From Nitrospira sp. (GTDB lineage: Bacteria; Nitrospirota; Nitrospiria; Nitrospirales; Nitrospiraceae), in assembly GCA_016788885.1 (NCBI GenBank), contig JAEURX010000052.1, forward strand, positions 224,288-288,287: a DNA stretch of 64,000 nucleotides, read 5' to 3'. The notes under the pieces are model-generated. The model did no database searches, was not told the DNA's origin, and saw only the letters and a program-made list of their open reading frames with translations. Positions 19,642-30,346 of the stretch are shown here, one piece after another; position 1 is the first letter of the stretch, and every line of letters begins with the position of its first letter. The translations under genes were made by a program, and so were the position numbers.

Positions 19642-20859
19642 TTATGCCGATGCCGTCAGAACCCGGATGCGGTGGTTGAACGTATCCGCCACATACACGG
19701 TCCCGGACGCATCGACCGCTACGCCGAATGGATAACTGAGACTGCCTGCCAATGCCTCGCCGCCGTCGCCGCCGTACTGCGCGACACCGGTTCCAGACAA
19801 GCGCGTAATCGTCTTCGCGCGCCCGTCCCATACCCGGATCAAGTGACTGTCAGAATCCGTCATGTACACCCTACCGTCGCCACCGGCTGCAATGGCCGCC
19901 GGACGAGAAATGCTCGCCGAGTGCGGCTCTTCCGGCCCCTGGTATCGATAGGGGCTCCCGTCTCCCGCCACCGTCGTGATCTGACCCGTTGTCGGATCGA
20001 CCGATCGGATTCGGCTATTGAAGGTATCCGCGATATACAGCACGCCATCAGCGCCCAACGCGACGCCGCTGGGTCCGGCCAAACTGGCCTCTGTGGCAGG
20101 CACCTGATCACCGCTGTACGCGGCCGTGCCGTCTCCAGCCACGGTGCTGATCACACCGGTGGCCAGATCCACCCGGCGGACGCGATTGTTGCTTTGATCG
20201 GCAATGTAGAGCGACTCGTCGTTGACGGCTAACCCGGTCGGCTCATTGATCGCGGCCTGAGCCGCCGGCCCACCGTCGCCGGAATAACGCGCCTGCCCGG
20301 TCCCGGCCACATGACTGATAATGCCCGTCGTGGCATCGACCTTCCTGATCCGATGGTTCATCGTGTCTGCAATATACAGATTGCCCGCACGATCAACGGC
20401 TACAGCACTGGGAAAATTGAGACGGGCACGACGTGCAGGACCGCCATCTCCCGAGTCCTGCTCGACGGTCAATCGCCCACCGGTCACATAGCGGACGGTG
20501 CCACTTAAATCCGTTACCTGGGTATAGGCCTTCGTTTTGTCATCGGAACTATCGGCAAAGGGATCGTCATCCTCTGCGGGCTGCACCACCGTCGGCTCCG
20601 GGGGCGGCACCGGGCCTGCCTTCCCGGCAGGCTCGCTTCCCGCGACGGTCGTGATCAGCCCGGTCCCACGATCAACCCGCCGAACCACGTGATTCTCGGA
20701 ATCCGCGATGTACAGGTTCCCCTGCGCATCTACGCACAACCCCTTCGGCTCATTCAAGGATGCCGCAACAGCGAGCCCACCGTCACCGGCATACCCTGGC
20801 TCGCCGTCCCCCGCCACGGTTTCAATGATGATTCCAGATTGTGCTGCACCCGTTGTCAT
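19642..20859 (-). CDS. NHL-repeat beta-propeller protein
   Basis: 405 residues made of about six NHL repeats, each with a core such as EPKGLCVDAQGNLYIADSEN followed by RVRRVDLATG and a TVAGDG turn. This predicts a six-bladed propeller. No signal peptide is visible. Between blades one and two lies an acidic, low-complexity insertion (about residues 90-135). NHL propellers bind proteins, RNA or ligands; nothing here points to an enzyme. Its place between leuB (5 bp away) and asd (7 bp away) is unexplained. Confidence 0.8.
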   Translation of the reverse strand: MTTGAAQSGIIIETVAGDGEPGYAGDGGLAVAASLNEPKGLCVDAQGNLYIADSENHVVRRVDRGTGLITTVAGSEPAGKAGPVPPPEPTVVQPAEDDDPFADSSDDKTKAYTQVTDLSGTVRYVTGGRLTVEQDSGDGGPARRARLNFPSAVAVDRAGNLYIADTMNHRIRKVDATTGIISHVAGTGQARYSGDGGPAAQAAINEPTGLAVNDESLYIADQSNNRVRRVDLATGVISTVAGDGTAAYSGDQVPATEASLAGPSGVALGADGVLYIADTFNSRIRSVDPTTGQITTVAGDGSPYRYQGPEEPHSASISRPAAIAAGGDGRVYMTDSDSHLIRVWDGRAKTITRLSGTGVAQYGGDGGEALAGSLSYPFGVAVDASGTVYVADTFNHRIRVLTASA

Positions 20860-20864
20860 AGAAC

Positions 20865-21941
20865 TTATGCGGGAAGGTTCTGCAGGATGGCATCACCCAT
20901 TTCCGTGGTTCCGACCAACCGCATGCCTTCTGCGTGAATATCTTTGGTGCGGAATCCCAGTTCAAGGGTCTTGACGATTGCCTGCTCAATGGCCGCCGCT
21001 TCCTTCTCCAATTGAAACGCGTACGACAACATCATGGCGGCAGAAGCAATCGTCGCAATCGGGTTGGCAATGTTCTTCCCGGCGATATCCGGCGCACTGC
21101 CATGAATCGGCTCAAAAAGCCCGACCTTGGCGCCGACACTGGCGGAGGGCAGCATACCGATTGATCCGGTCAGCATGGCGGCCTCGTCGCTCAAAATATC
21201 ACCGAAGATGTTATTGCAGAGCAGCACATCGAACTGCCGCGGATTCCGTACCAACTGCATCGCACAGTTGTCGACGTAAATATGGCTCAAGGCCACATCG
21301 GGGTAGCCTTTTTGGACCTCGGTCACCACCCGTCGCCACAGCTCGGACGACTCCAGGACGTTCGCCTTGTCGACCGACATCACCTTCTTGCGACGCTTGC
21401 GCGCCGCGTCAAACGCCACCACGGCGATCCGGCGAATCTCTTCGGTCGTATAGACTTCGGTATTGATCCCGCGTTCGCCGCCACCAGGCAACGGTTCAAT
21501 CCCCTTCGGCTTACCAAAATAGATGCCGCCGGTGAGTTCACGAATCACCAGCATGTCGATCCCCTCGATGACGTCGCGGCGCAACGTGGAGGCATCAGCC
21601 AGCATGGGATACAGTTTTGCCGGACGCAAATTCGCATACAGCCCCAGTTGCTCTCGCAAGCCGAGCAAGGCCCGCTCGGGGCGAAGGCTATAGTCCAGCC
21701 CTTCCCATTTCGGGCCGCCGACGGCGCCGAGTAACACCGCATCGCTTTGCTTGGCAATCGTGAGGGTCTCTGCCGGAAGGGGCACCCCGACCTTGTCGAT
21801 GGCGTGGCCTCCCACATCGGCCGCCTGAAACTCGAACGTATGCCCATACCGCGCTGCTACGGCCTTCAACACCTTGACCGCTTCCGGAACAATCTCGCGG
21901 CCGACTCCATCACCAGCTAGGACTGCAATTCTCGCTTTCAC
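20865..21941 (-). CDS. leuB: 3-isopropylmalate dehydrogenase
   Basis: 358 residues. LeuB oxidises 3-isopropylmalate with NAD in leucine synthesis. Landmarks are [42 protein letters not shown], the substrate and metal region [34 protein letters not shown] and [21 protein letters not shown]. It is downstream of leuA with a small cupin gene between. leuC and leuD are not in the window. Confidence 0.97.
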   Translation of the reverse strand: MKARIAVLAGDGVGREIVPEAVKVLKAVAARYGHTFEFQAADVGGHAIDKVGVPLPAETLTIAKQSDAVLLGAVGGPKWEGLDYSLRPERALLGLREQLGLYANLRPAKLYPMLADASTLRRDVIEGIDMLVIRELTGGIYFGKPKGIEPLPGGGERGINTEVYTTEEIRRIAVVAFDAARKRRKKVMSVDKANVLESSELWRRVVTEVQKGYPDVALSHIYVDNCAMQLVRNPRQFDVLLCNNIFGDILSDEAAMLTGSIGMLPSASVGAKVGLFEPIHGSAPDIAGKNIANPIATIASAAMMLSYAFQLEKEAAAIEQAIVKTLELGFRTKDIHAEGMRLVGTTEMGDAILQNLPA

Positions 21942-21959
21942 GTCGCGCTCTCCTCTCGG

Positions 21960-22322
21960 CTATTCAACGATCGCCTCGTCCTCCACCTTCCATGCGGGAT
22001 CGACGAGGCAGAGAAATTCGATTGCGCTCGTCCCGGTATTCAGCAGAGACTGTTTGGCACCGGGCGGCACGTAGACCACGGATCCGGCCTCCACCGGCAT
22101 GGACTCCTCATTCACCTTCATCACGCCGCGGCCGATGATGAAGTAATACACCTCCGAGGACGTCAACCGATGCCAGAGCGACTGTTTCCCCGGATCGAGC
22201 AGTCCATGGGCCAGGCTATAACCCAATTTCAGGTCGGCCTTGGCCGGGTGCAACAACTCCCGCAACCGCGTATGATCGCCGGCTAAAAATTCAGGGCAGT
22301 GCTTCAGATGCGTGCCGAACAT
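21960..22322 (-). CDS. Small cupin-domain protein
   Basis: 120 residues from the ATG with AAGGAACC upstream; a longer start at 22349 is less likely. A single cupin barrel is seen, with metal-ligand-like His and Glu in WHRLTSSEVYYFIIGRG and the second motif GSVVYVPPGAKQSLLNTG. Cupins of this kind bind metals and small ligands or act as isomerases. It is between leuA and leuB on the same strand; a role in leucine metabolism is not established. Confidence 0.75.
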   Translation of the reverse strand: MFGTHLKHCPEFLAGDHTRLRELLHPAKADLKLGYSLAHGLLDPGKQSLWHRLTSSEVYYFIIGRGVMKVNEESMPVEAGSVVYVPPGAKQSLLNTGTSAIEFLCLVDPAWKVEDEAIVE

Positions 22323-22421
22323 ACGGTTCCTTGATGCTGTCTGGTGCACAAGCTGAGGTCGCCCCGTCCGATCGGTACACCCGTACCGACCGAACGGAGG
22401 AATCTACCTTGCTGGTTGGGA

Positions 22422-23969
22422 TCAAATCAAGCTGACCTTCTGAACCCCTTCCGCCTGCTTCGCCGCAAAATAGGCCAACTTGTTGAGCGCATTGAGATAG
22501 GCTCTCGCCGCTGCGGTAATGATGTCCGTATCGGCGCCATGGCCCGACACCGTCCGGCCATCTTCTTCGAGACGCACCGAGACTTCCCCTTGCGCATCTG
22601 TCCCGCCGGTGATGGCATTCACCCCGAACATCAGCAGTGTGCTTTTCGTCTGGGTCATGGCGGCAATCGTCCGGTAGACCGCATCCACCGGTCCGTCGCC
22701 TGTGCCGCTGTGAGAGACCAGCTTTCCATCGATCTCCAGTTCGACCGTGGCTCTCGGCGTCTTATTCGTTCCGCTTTCGACATGAAACGACTTCAAGACT
22801 ACGCGCTCGGACATCTTGGCCACTTCTTCGGAGATGATGACCTCGAGGTCTTCTTCGTAGATCTCCCGCTTCTGGTCCGCCAACCGCTTAAACCGCTCAA
22901 ATGCGTGGTTGACCTCTTCTTCGCTCAGCTTATAGCCCAACTCCTCCAAGCGTTGACGGAACGCATGGCGTCCGGACAGTTTGCCCATCACCAACTTGAC
23001 CTGCTCCAACCCGACAGACTCCGGTCGCATGATCTCATAGGTGTTCTTATCCTTGAGCAATCCGTCCTGATGGATGCCCGAGGTATGGGCAAACGCATTG
23101 GCTCCGACGATAGCCTTGTTCGGCTGAATGACCATGCCGGTGATCTTGCTCACTAACCGGCTGGTCTTGGCGATTTCCTCCGTCACGACCTTGGTGTCGG
23201 CCCCATACCAATCCTTACGGGTCCGGAGCCCCATCACAATTTCTTCCAGCGAGGTATTGCCGGCTCGTTCGCCGATGCCATTGATGGTGCACTCGACCTG
23301 CCCGGCTCCTGCCACGACTGCCGCCAGGCTATTCGCCACCGCCATGCCCAAATCGTTATGACAATGAACAGAGATGACCGCCTGGCCGCTGTTCGATACT
23401 GTGTCTTTAATTCGCTTGATGAGGCCGCCGAACTCTTGCGGCACGGCATACCCCACCGTATCGGGAATATTGATCGTTCCGGCACCCGCCGCAATCACCG
23501 CCTCGATCACTTCACAGAGATAGGCTGGATCAGACCGGCTGGCGTCCATGGGAGAAAACTCGACGTCATCCACGTAGGTGCGCGCCAATTGCACCATTTC
23601 CACCGCCCGCTTTTTTGCCTCCTCACGCGTCATGCGGAACTGATGCTTCAAATGGATATCCGACGTGGAGAGAAAGGTATGGATACGGACCTTGGGCGCT
23701 CCTTTCAAGGCTTCCGAGGCTCGTGTAATGTCTTCCGGACGAGCCCGCGCAAGGCTGCAGACCACCGGCCCCTCGACCTCCAAGGCGATCCGCCGCACCG
23801 CCTCGAAGTCTCCCGGCGAACTATACGCAAACCCAGCCTCGATGATATCCACGCCGAGGCGCGCCAGCTGCTTGGCGATCATAAGCTTCTCTTCGACGTT
23901 CATGCTCGCCCCCGGCGATTGCTCGCCGTCCCGTAACGTCGTATCGAATATTCTGATCATCCGCGTCAT
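22422..23969 (-). CDS. leuA: 2-isopropylmalate synthase
   Basis: 515 residues. LeuA condenses acetyl-CoA with 2-oxoisovalerate, the first step of leucine synthesis. The HMGL-like catalytic barrel starts [19 protein letters not shown], and has [18 protein letters not shown] and the [18 protein letters not shown] segment. The C-terminal 130 residues form the LeuA regulatory domain with the [12 protein letters not shown] motif, so leucine feedback is likely. A strong AGGAGGAGG lies before the ATG. A leucine T-box leader and terminator lie upstream at 24122-24384. Confidence 0.97.
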   Translation of the reverse strand: MTRMIRIFDTTLRDGEQSPGASMNVEEKLMIAKQLARLGVDIIEAGFAYSSPGDFEAVRRIALEVEGPVVCSLARARPEDITRASEALKGAPKVRIHTFLSTSDIHLKHQFRMTREEAKKRAVEMVQLARTYVDDVEFSPMDASRSDPAYLCEVIEAVIAAGAGTINIPDTVGYAVPQEFGGLIKRIKDTVSNSGQAVISVHCHNDLGMAVANSLAAVVAGAGQVECTINGIGERAGNTSLEEIVMGLRTRKDWYGADTKVVTEEIAKTSRLVSKITGMVIQPNKAIVGANAFAHTSGIHQDGLLKDKNTYEIMRPESVGLEQVKLVMGKLSGRHAFRQRLEELGYKLSEEEVNHAFERFKRLADQKREIYEEDLEVIISEEVAKMSERVVLKSFHVESGTNKTPRATVELEIDGKLVSHSGTGDGPVDAVYRTIAAMTQTKSTLLMFGVNAITGGTDAQGEVSVRLEEDGRTVSGHGADTDIITAAARAYLNALNKLAYFAAKQAEGVQKVSLI

Positions 23970-24121
23970 GGCCTACCTCCTCCTAAGCTCCAGCATGCTC
24001 AAGCGGGTGTTCCAACACGGCCGCAGGCGAAGAAAACACCGGCGGCGTACCCTCTCGGGTACGTTGAGGATGTTTTCGAGCCGAGAACAACATTGGAAAC
24101 CTGTTTCAGCATGCGAACAAT

Positions 24122-24156
24122 AAAAAAAGCCTCCGCCCCGGGACAGGGACGAAGGC
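24122..24156 (-). terminator. Intrinsic terminator of the leuA T-box
   Basis: On the minus strand an 11-bp stem (GCCUUCGUCCC with GGGGCGGAGGC, two G-U pairs) and a six-base loop are followed by seven U residues. The 5' arm overlaps the 3' arm of the T-box antiterminator, so the two folds exclude each other. Confidence 0.92.
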
Positions 24157-24384
24157 CTTGCGAGCTTCGTGGTACCACCCTGATTCAGCGTCGGATGAAG
24201 AGCATCTTCACCCGGCACCCTCATTGAATCCGTGACGCGGATCATTCGGGACTTATTACCACCCCGTCGTCGAGGCTTCACAAGTCCGGCTCGGAGGCGA
24301 GTTCAGGAGGCTACCGGCTGGTTCGCACCGTCCACCAGCTCTCTCAGTTCGGTTGCTTCTCCCTACTACTCCTCGTCAGCGCCC
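24122..24384 (-). promoter_or_regulatory. Leucine T-box riboswitch leader of leuA
   Basis: Read on the minus strand, a Stem I with the GAGAGAGCUGG..GCGAACCAGC distal motif is followed by a specifier loop GAACUCG, whose codon CUC (24301-24299) is Leu. The canonical T-box AGGGUGGUACCACG spans 24181-24168. It can pair with the downstream CUUCGUCCCU to form the antiterminator, which competes with the terminator at 24156-24122. T-box leaders bind uncharged tRNA and allow read-through when it accumulates; here that would be tRNA-Leu. leuA starts about 150 bases after the terminator. Confidence 0.9.
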
Positions 24385-24387
24385 AGA

Positions 24388-25188
24388 CTACTCTCTCGAA
24401 TCTAATACCGGCCCATCGACTTTCGTCACCGGTTTCCCAGCGCCTTTAGCAACGACCGTCCACAGGCGTGCGAGCGGCCCCGACACAGCATAGCCGCTGA
24501 ACGCTACGAACAGCATAGCCTGAGGCCAGGCGACAATCAACATCAAGGCCAAAATGCCCCACACCAGATACGTAAAGTGATCGCCCTTCTTGAATTTCAG
24601 GTCCTTGAAGCTGCGATACTTGATCGTGCTGACCATCAAAAACGCCAAGGCAAACGTAATCACCAAAATGAGCAGCGGTTTGACTTCCGCACCAAGCTGG
24701 GTGATGTGCAAATCGAAAATCACCAGCGAGGCGATCACCCCGGCGGCCGCCGGAATGGCCAGGCCCGTGAAGTATTTGCTGTCGGACGTACTCACCGTGG
24801 CGTTGAAGCGAGCGAGCCGGACGGCACCCATGGCCACGTAGGCGAACATCACCGCCACACCAAACATGCCCTGTCCGCTCAGCGCGTAGGAATAGATCAA
24901 CACACCGGGCGCCACACCAAACGACACCACATCGGACAGCGAGTCGTACTCAATACCAAACTGCCCGGTACTATTCGTCAGGCGCGCCAGCTTTCCGTCC
25001 AGCATGTCGAAGATCATGCCCACCAGGATAGCAATGGCGGCCGACAGATGCTGTCCGTTGAACACCGACAGGATCGCAAACACGCCACAAAAGAGGTTCC
25101 CGGTGGTACAAAGATTGGGAATCAGGTACATGGCCTGCCGCTTCCGGTTCCCCTTCGCAAATGGAGGTTTCATGGTCGGTGATTTCAT
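24388..25188 (-). CDS. pssA: CDP-diacylglycerol-serine O-phosphatidyltransferase
   Basis: 266 residues with about eight hydrophobic segments. The CDP-alcohol phosphotransferase motif DGx2ARx8Gx3Dx3D is complete in DGKLARLTNSTG and EYDSLSD. The enzyme makes phosphatidylserine, which the upstream psd product converts to phosphatidylethanolamine. It overlaps psd by four bases. The leuA T-box leader begins just after its stop, so a promoter for that leader may lie inside the end of this gene. Confidence 0.93.
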   Translation of the reverse strand: MKSPTMKPPFAKGNRKRQAMYLIPNLCTTGNLFCGVFAILSVFNGQHLSAAIAILVGMIFDMLDGKLARLTNSTGQFGIEYDSLSDVVSFGVAPGVLIYSYALSGQGMFGVAVMFAYVAMGAVRLARFNATVSTSDSKYFTGLAIPAAAGVIASLVIFDLHITQLGAEVKPLLILVITFALAFLMVSTIKYRSFKDLKFKKGDHFTYLVWGILALMLIVAWPQAMLFVAFSGYAVSGPLARLWTVVAKGAGKPVTKVDGPVLDSRE

Positions 25189-25835
25189 CGGAGTTCCCCC
25201 ATGATGGTTTGGCCCCCTTTGACCCGCTCGCCTATCGACACACAGATCTTGGAACCCAGCGGAAGGAACGTGTCCATCCGCGAACCAAACCGGATCAGTC
25301 CGAATCGTTCCCCACGCTGCACGCGATCACCCTGCCCAACCCAGCAGACGATCCGGCGGGCGATCAACCCGGCGACTTGTACGCAGAGAACCTTCGCGCC
25401 GGATTCGGTCTTCAGCATCACGGCATTCTGTTCATTCCGGAGCGTCGCCTCCGGCTTACTCGCCACCAGAAACTGCCCGGGCTGATAACTCACCCCTTCT
25501 ACGGTTCCGGCGCAGGGCATCCGGTTCACATGCACGTCAAACACGTTCAGAAACACCGTCACCCGGATGCTTTTTTCCTTCAGATACCGTGGCTCGAACT
25601 CTTCCTCAATCGCAATGACCTTGCCGTCTCCCGACGAGACCACCACGTTGGGTTGCTGCGGGATGGTGCGGCTGGGGTTCCGAAAGAACCACCCGGTAAA
25701 CAGCAGGAACCCACCGGCCACCACCGTAGGAATCGTCCATCCCGCCACCCCACAGATCAGGGTCACTCCGGCAAGCCCACCGACAAAGGGCAAGCCTTCT
25801 CTGACAATCGGAATCCCGACGGCGCGATCAGCCAT
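25185..25835 (-). CDS. psd: Phosphatidylserine decarboxylase proenzyme, short form
   Basis: 216 residues, matching the short Psd type. Two N-terminal membrane helices (about 15-50) precede the decarboxylase domain with NVFDVHVNRMPCAG. The self-cleavage Ser lies in LIRFGSRMDTFLP near residue 185; cleavage there yields the pyruvoyl cofactor. The product is phosphatidylethanolamine. The gene is coupled to pssA by a four-base overlap and starts 49 bp after ilvC ends, on the same strand. Confidence 0.93.
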   Translation of the reverse strand: MADRAVGIPIVREGLPFVGGLAGVTLICGVAGWTIPTVVAGGFLLFTGWFFRNPSRTIPQQPNVVVSSGDGKVIAIEEEFEPRYLKEKSIRVTVFLNVFDVHVNRMPCAGTVEGVSYQPGQFLVASKPEATLRNEQNAVMLKTESGAKVLCVQVAGLIARRIVCWVGQGDRVQRGERFGLIRFGSRMDTFLPLGSKICVSIGERVKGGQTIMGELR

Positions 25836-25884
25836 ACACCTCCAGGCCCTCTTTTATGCTACCACGAGAAGCCCGGCTACAGGG

Positions 25885-26901
<1,017 letters not shown>

Positions 26902-26964
26902 TCACTCCTGAATATTCATAGGGCACATGGATGGAAGCAACAGCTGCACAAGAGAGGATACGCG

Positions 26965-27483
26965 CTACTCGCGAGCGAGCTTCTTCGGTTGGCTGACGGC
27001 CGGCCGGATCGCCTCACGCGCAATCGCCACTCGCCCCGTCCGAATCAGCTCCTTGATGCCGAGCGGCTGGAGCAGGTTGATGATGGCCTCGAGCTTTTTG
27101 GGATCTCCGGTGACCTCGATGGTATACGTCGAGGGCGTCGAATCGATCACGTTGGCTCGGAAAATATCTGCGATGCGCAGGGCTTCGGCACGATCCTCTG
27201 CCTTCGTATGGACCTTGATCAACGCCGTTTCCCGTGAAACGAAATCGCTCTCGTTCAGATCCACCACCTTGATCACATCGATCAGCTTGTTGAGCTGCTT
27301 GACGATTTGCTCCACGATGCGCTCATCCCCTGACGTCACAATCGTCATCTGCGACATCGAAGGGTCGAGAGTCGGAGCCACCGACAAGCTTTCGATATTG
27401 AACCCACGACCGCTGAACAAACCGGCCACGCGGGATAACACCCCAAATTTATTTTCTACGGTCACCGAAATAATGTGTTCCAT
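26965..27483 (-). CDS. ilvN: Acetolactate synthase small (regulatory) subunit
   Basis: 172 residues from the ATG giving MEHIISV, chosen because family members start there; the frame extends 34 codons further upstream without a conserved sequence. An ACT domain (about 4-80, VTVENKFGVLSRVAGLFSGRGFNIESLSV) binds valine for feedback inhibition and the C-terminal half is the ALS_ss_C domain. It activates and regulates IlvB, whose gene ends about 107 bp upstream. Confidence 0.94.
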   Translation of the reverse strand: MEHIISVTVENKFGVLSRVAGLFSGRGFNIESLSVAPTLDPSMSQMTIVTSGDERIVEQIVKQLNKLIDVIKVVDLNESDFVSRETALIKVHTKAEDRAEALRIADIFRANVIDSTPSTYTIEVTGDPKKLEAIINLLQPLGIKELIRTGRVAIAREAIRPAVSQPKKLARE

Positions 27484-27590
27484 GGAATTCCCACAAGCGC
27501 ACAGCCGATAGCCTCTGCGCCTCCACCGAAGAGAGTCCTTCTCCCCGGTTCGAATCAGGCACGGCATCACCGGCCGGCAGCCCATTTCTC

Positions 27591-29369
27591 CTACGCGGTA
27601 AGGATAGTGTCTTTGCTTTCGTCGGACCCCGCACTGGGTCCACCTGCCATGCGCTGCTTCAACTCAGGCGGATCCTCGAGAATCATTTCATGATTGCAGC
27701 CGCCGGCTGGAATCATCGGATAACAATTCTCGAACGGATAGGTCGGGACATCCACGATCACCGGCTTCTCGGTGCTGATGGCTTCCTTCAGGACAGCGTC
27801 GAGATCCCCTACCTTGCTTGCGCGCAACCCAACCGCGCCATAGGCTTCAGCCAATTTCACAAAATCCGGCGTCGTTTCCAGATAGCTCGAGGCATACCGA
27901 CCTTCATAGAACAGGTCCTGCCACTGACGCACCATGCCGTGGAACCGATTGTTCAGAATAATGACCTTGACCGGCAACTTCGACACCACGGCCGTCGCCA
28001 TCTCCTGCATGTTCATTTGAATGCTGCCGTCGCCGGCCACGCAGAGGACCAGTCGATCCCTGAAGGCCGCCTGCGCGCCCATTGCTGCCGGCAGACCGAA
28101 ACCCATCGTACCCAACCCACCCGACGTCAACCAACGATTCGGCCTGGCCAATTTAAAGTACTGGGCGGTCCACATTTGATGCTGGCCCACGTCCGTCGCC
28201 ACGATCGGATCCCGATCCTTGGTCAATTCATACAAGCGCTTGACGACATGCTGCGGCTTGATCGCACCATCGGATTCTTGCTGATAGGCCAGCGGATGCG
28301 CCTGCTGCCATTCGCGGATCTGATCCCACCAAGGCTTGCGCAGATCTTTCTGACTCCCGTTGACCGTGGCCCGGAGAATCTGGTTCAACTCCCGCAACAC
28401 GGCGTTGCAATCCCCCACGATCGGGATGTCGACATGAATATTCTTCCGGATCGAGGTCGGGTCGATGTCGATGTGGACCACCTTGGCATACGGGCAAAAT
28501 TCCGACACCTTTCCCGTCACCCGATCATCGAAACGTGCCCCCACTGCAATGACCAGATCAGAATAATGGACGGCCATATTGGCGCAGTACGTTCCGTGCA
28601 TGCCCATCATGCCCATCGACAACGGATGTTCACCGGGGAACGCCCCGAGGCCCATCAGCGTCATGTCGACGGGGATCTGCGTCATCTCCGCCAATTCCAA
28701 CAATTCCTTGGCCGCCTGCGAAAACACCACGCCACCACCGACGTAGAGAATCGGTTTCTTCGCCTTCATGATGGCTTCAGCGGCCTGCTTGATCTGCCAC
28801 TTGTTGCCCTCATACGTCGGATTGTAGCCGCGGATCGCTACGGAACTGGGGTAAGTGAATTCGGCTTTCGCCATGGACACGTCTTTCGGGATGTCCACCA
28901 GCACCGGCCCCGGTCGTCCGGTCGTCGCAATATAGAAGGCTTCCTTGATCGTCGTTGCCAGGTCGTTCACATCCTTCACCAAGAAATTGTACTTGGTACA
29001 GGGACGACTCAAACCGATGTTATCTGCTTCTTGAAATGCGTCGTTGCCGATCAAGCTCGTGGACACCTGCCCGCTGATACACACGAGCGGGACTGAATCC
29101 ATATAGGCATCGGCCAAGGCGGTAATCACGTTGGTCATACCGGGGCCAGATGTCACCAAACAGACCCCGGCTTTCCCCGTGGCCTTGGCGTACCCTTCCG
29201 CCATGTGACCGGCTCCCTGTTCGTGCCGGGTCAAGACCACCTCGATGTCCTTTTGCTGGTGCAGCATGTCGAAAATCTTCAACACGACGCCGCCCGGCAA
29301 GGCGAAAATCGTTTTCACGCCTTCGGCCTTCAAGCACTCGATCAGGATTTCAGACCCTGTCAACTTCAT
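27591..29369 (-). CDS. ilvB: Acetolactate synthase large (catalytic) subunit
   Basis: 592 residues from the ATG at 29369, which has GGGAGGTT in front; an ATG seven codons earlier is less likely. IlvB is TPP-dependent and condenses pyruvate with pyruvate or 2-oxobutyrate. The catalytic Glu is in RHEQGAGHMAEGYA, the central FAD-associated domain follows, and the TPP motif GDGSIQMNMQEMATAVVSKLPVKVIILNN is near residue 430. First gene of ilvB-ilvN-ilvC. Confidence 0.97.
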   Translation of the reverse strand: MKLTGSEILIECLKAEGVKTIFALPGGVVLKIFDMLHQQKDIEVVLTRHEQGAGHMAEGYAKATGKAGVCLVTSGPGMTNVITALADAYMDSVPLVCISGQVSTSLIGNDAFQEADNIGLSRPCTKYNFLVKDVNDLATTIKEAFYIATTGRPGPVLVDIPKDVSMAKAEFTYPSSVAIRGYNPTYEGNKWQIKQAAEAIMKAKKPILYVGGGVVFSQAAKELLELAEMTQIPVDMTLMGLGAFPGEHPLSMGMMGMHGTYCANMAVHYSDLVIAVGARFDDRVTGKVSEFCPYAKVVHIDIDPTSIRKNIHVDIPIVGDCNAVLRELNQILRATVNGSQKDLRKPWWDQIREWQQAHPLAYQQESDGAIKPQHVVKRLYELTKDRDPIVATDVGQHQMWTAQYFKLARPNRWLTSGGLGTMGFGLPAAMGAQAAFRDRLVLCVAGDGSIQMNMQEMATAVVSKLPVKVIILNNRFHGMVRQWQDLFYEGRYASSYLETTPDFVKLAEAYGAVGLRASKVGDLDAVLKEAISTEKPVIVDVPTYPFENCYPMIPAGGCNHEMILEDPPELKQRMAGGPSAGSDESKDTILTA

Positions 29370-29629
29370 ATCAACCTCCCCTTCGCACATCGAGGCGAAG
29401 GACGTGACGTCTGAACTAATACCAATACCGCACTGCGGCGCAGTTGCGACACAGATTGCTACGATCTTTCTGAAAAATCAATGGGTAAGATGGCGGATCG
29501 TATCACCAGCCATCAAGTGAGGTCAAGAGAGCCGGGATGCGAGCGCACTGCGCACCAGACTAGGGTCGACTTCCATCTCGTGTTATGCGAACGTGCGCGC
29601 TGTGCTGATGCTGGTACCGGAGATTCCCT

Positions 29630-29926
29630 ATGCGCGTCACGATCATGTCCCGCCGCGATTGTCACTTGTGCCATGTAGTGACCCGCGTGGCGTCGCAGGT
29701 GCAGGAGGATCTCGCCTTCCACCTGGCCACCATCGATGTCGACAGCGACGAACACCTCCGACGGCAATACGGTGATCGTGTCCCTGTGGTGCTGCTGGAC
29801 GATCGGGAAATTCTTTGCGGCAAAGTCACCGGGGGAGAGCTTCGCGAGGCAATTAAAAAAGCGCGTTGGAGGAACCCTATAAGCCGGATTCTGTCCCGCG
29901 TGAAGCTTGCGCTCACACGGGGGTGA
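29630..29926 (+). CDS. Glutaredoxin-like (DUF836-type) protein
   Basis: 98 residues. A thioredoxin fold is indicated by the start VTIMSRRDCHLCHVV (redox CxxC at about 11-14), the acidic DVDSDEHLRRQYGDRVPVVLL with its cis-Pro, and GGELREAI. The last 20 residues, from about RWRNPIS, are encoded by DNA that is antisense to the 3' end of rnpB; they have no place in the family fold. Probably a small cytoplasmic thiol-disulfide oxidoreductase. Confidence 0.75.
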   Translation: MRVTIMSRRDCHLCHVVTRVASQVQEDLAFHLATIDVDSDEHLRRQYGDRVPVVLLDDREILCGKVTGGELREAIKKARWRNPISRILSRVKLALTRG

Positions 29927-30294
29927 TCATTTCTCTGGGACTCGAGTTACCTCGAGCCTCAAGCAACCTACCCGGAGACCTCGGCCGGGCCGGCCTTTCC
30001 GCTGAGCGCTTGCGAGCCCGCGGGCGTCCCCCTATTTGGTCTTGCTCCGGACGACGCTTACCGTGCCGTTGATGTCGCCATCACCGCGGTGGGCTCTTAC
30101 CCCGCCGTTTCACCCTTACCTGAGCCGATGGAGTGACCGAAGTCGCTCACACCGGCCATCGGCGGTTTGTTTTCTGTGGTGCTGGTGTCGGATCGCTCCG
30201 CCTGGATGTTATCCAGCGTCCTTGCCCTTGGAGTCCGGACTTTCCTCCCGTCGAGCACGCTCGACGAGCGAGCACCCGTGTCCCCCCAGCGCGC
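29861..30294 (-). ncRNA. rnpB: RNase P RNA (bacterial type A)
   Basis: On the minus strand the conserved GGAGGAAAGUCCGGACUCC lies at 30248-30230 and the 3' signature ACAGAAUCCGGCUUAU ends near 29879. The two termini, 30294-30281 and 29874-29861, pair as helix P1 with one mismatch and two G-U pairs, which sets the ends. RNase P removes 5' leaders from tRNA precursors. A good promoter lies directly upstream. The 3' end overlaps the convergent glutaredoxin-like gene by 66 bp. Confidence 0.95.
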
Positions 30295-30300
30295 GAGAAA

Positions 30301-30329
30301 AGTATACGGGCCGGTGAGAAGGGATTCAA
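30301..30329 (-). promoter_or_regulatory. rnpB promoter
   Basis: On the minus strand TTGAAT (30329-30324), a 17-bp spacer and TATACT (30306-30301) place the start close to 30294, where helix P1 begins. It lies between the M48 protease stop and rnpB. Confidence 0.75.
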
Positions 30330-30346
30330 GCCGCGCCCCGTCGCGA

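Noticed and set aside
24046..24061. Small palindrome GTACCC/GGGTAC in the leuA leader after the terminator
   Set aside because: Six-base arms, no T run and no overlap with the ribosome-binding site; not clearly functional.
27690..29096. 468-codon open frame antisense to ilvB
   Set aside because: Shadow frame over a firmly identified gene.
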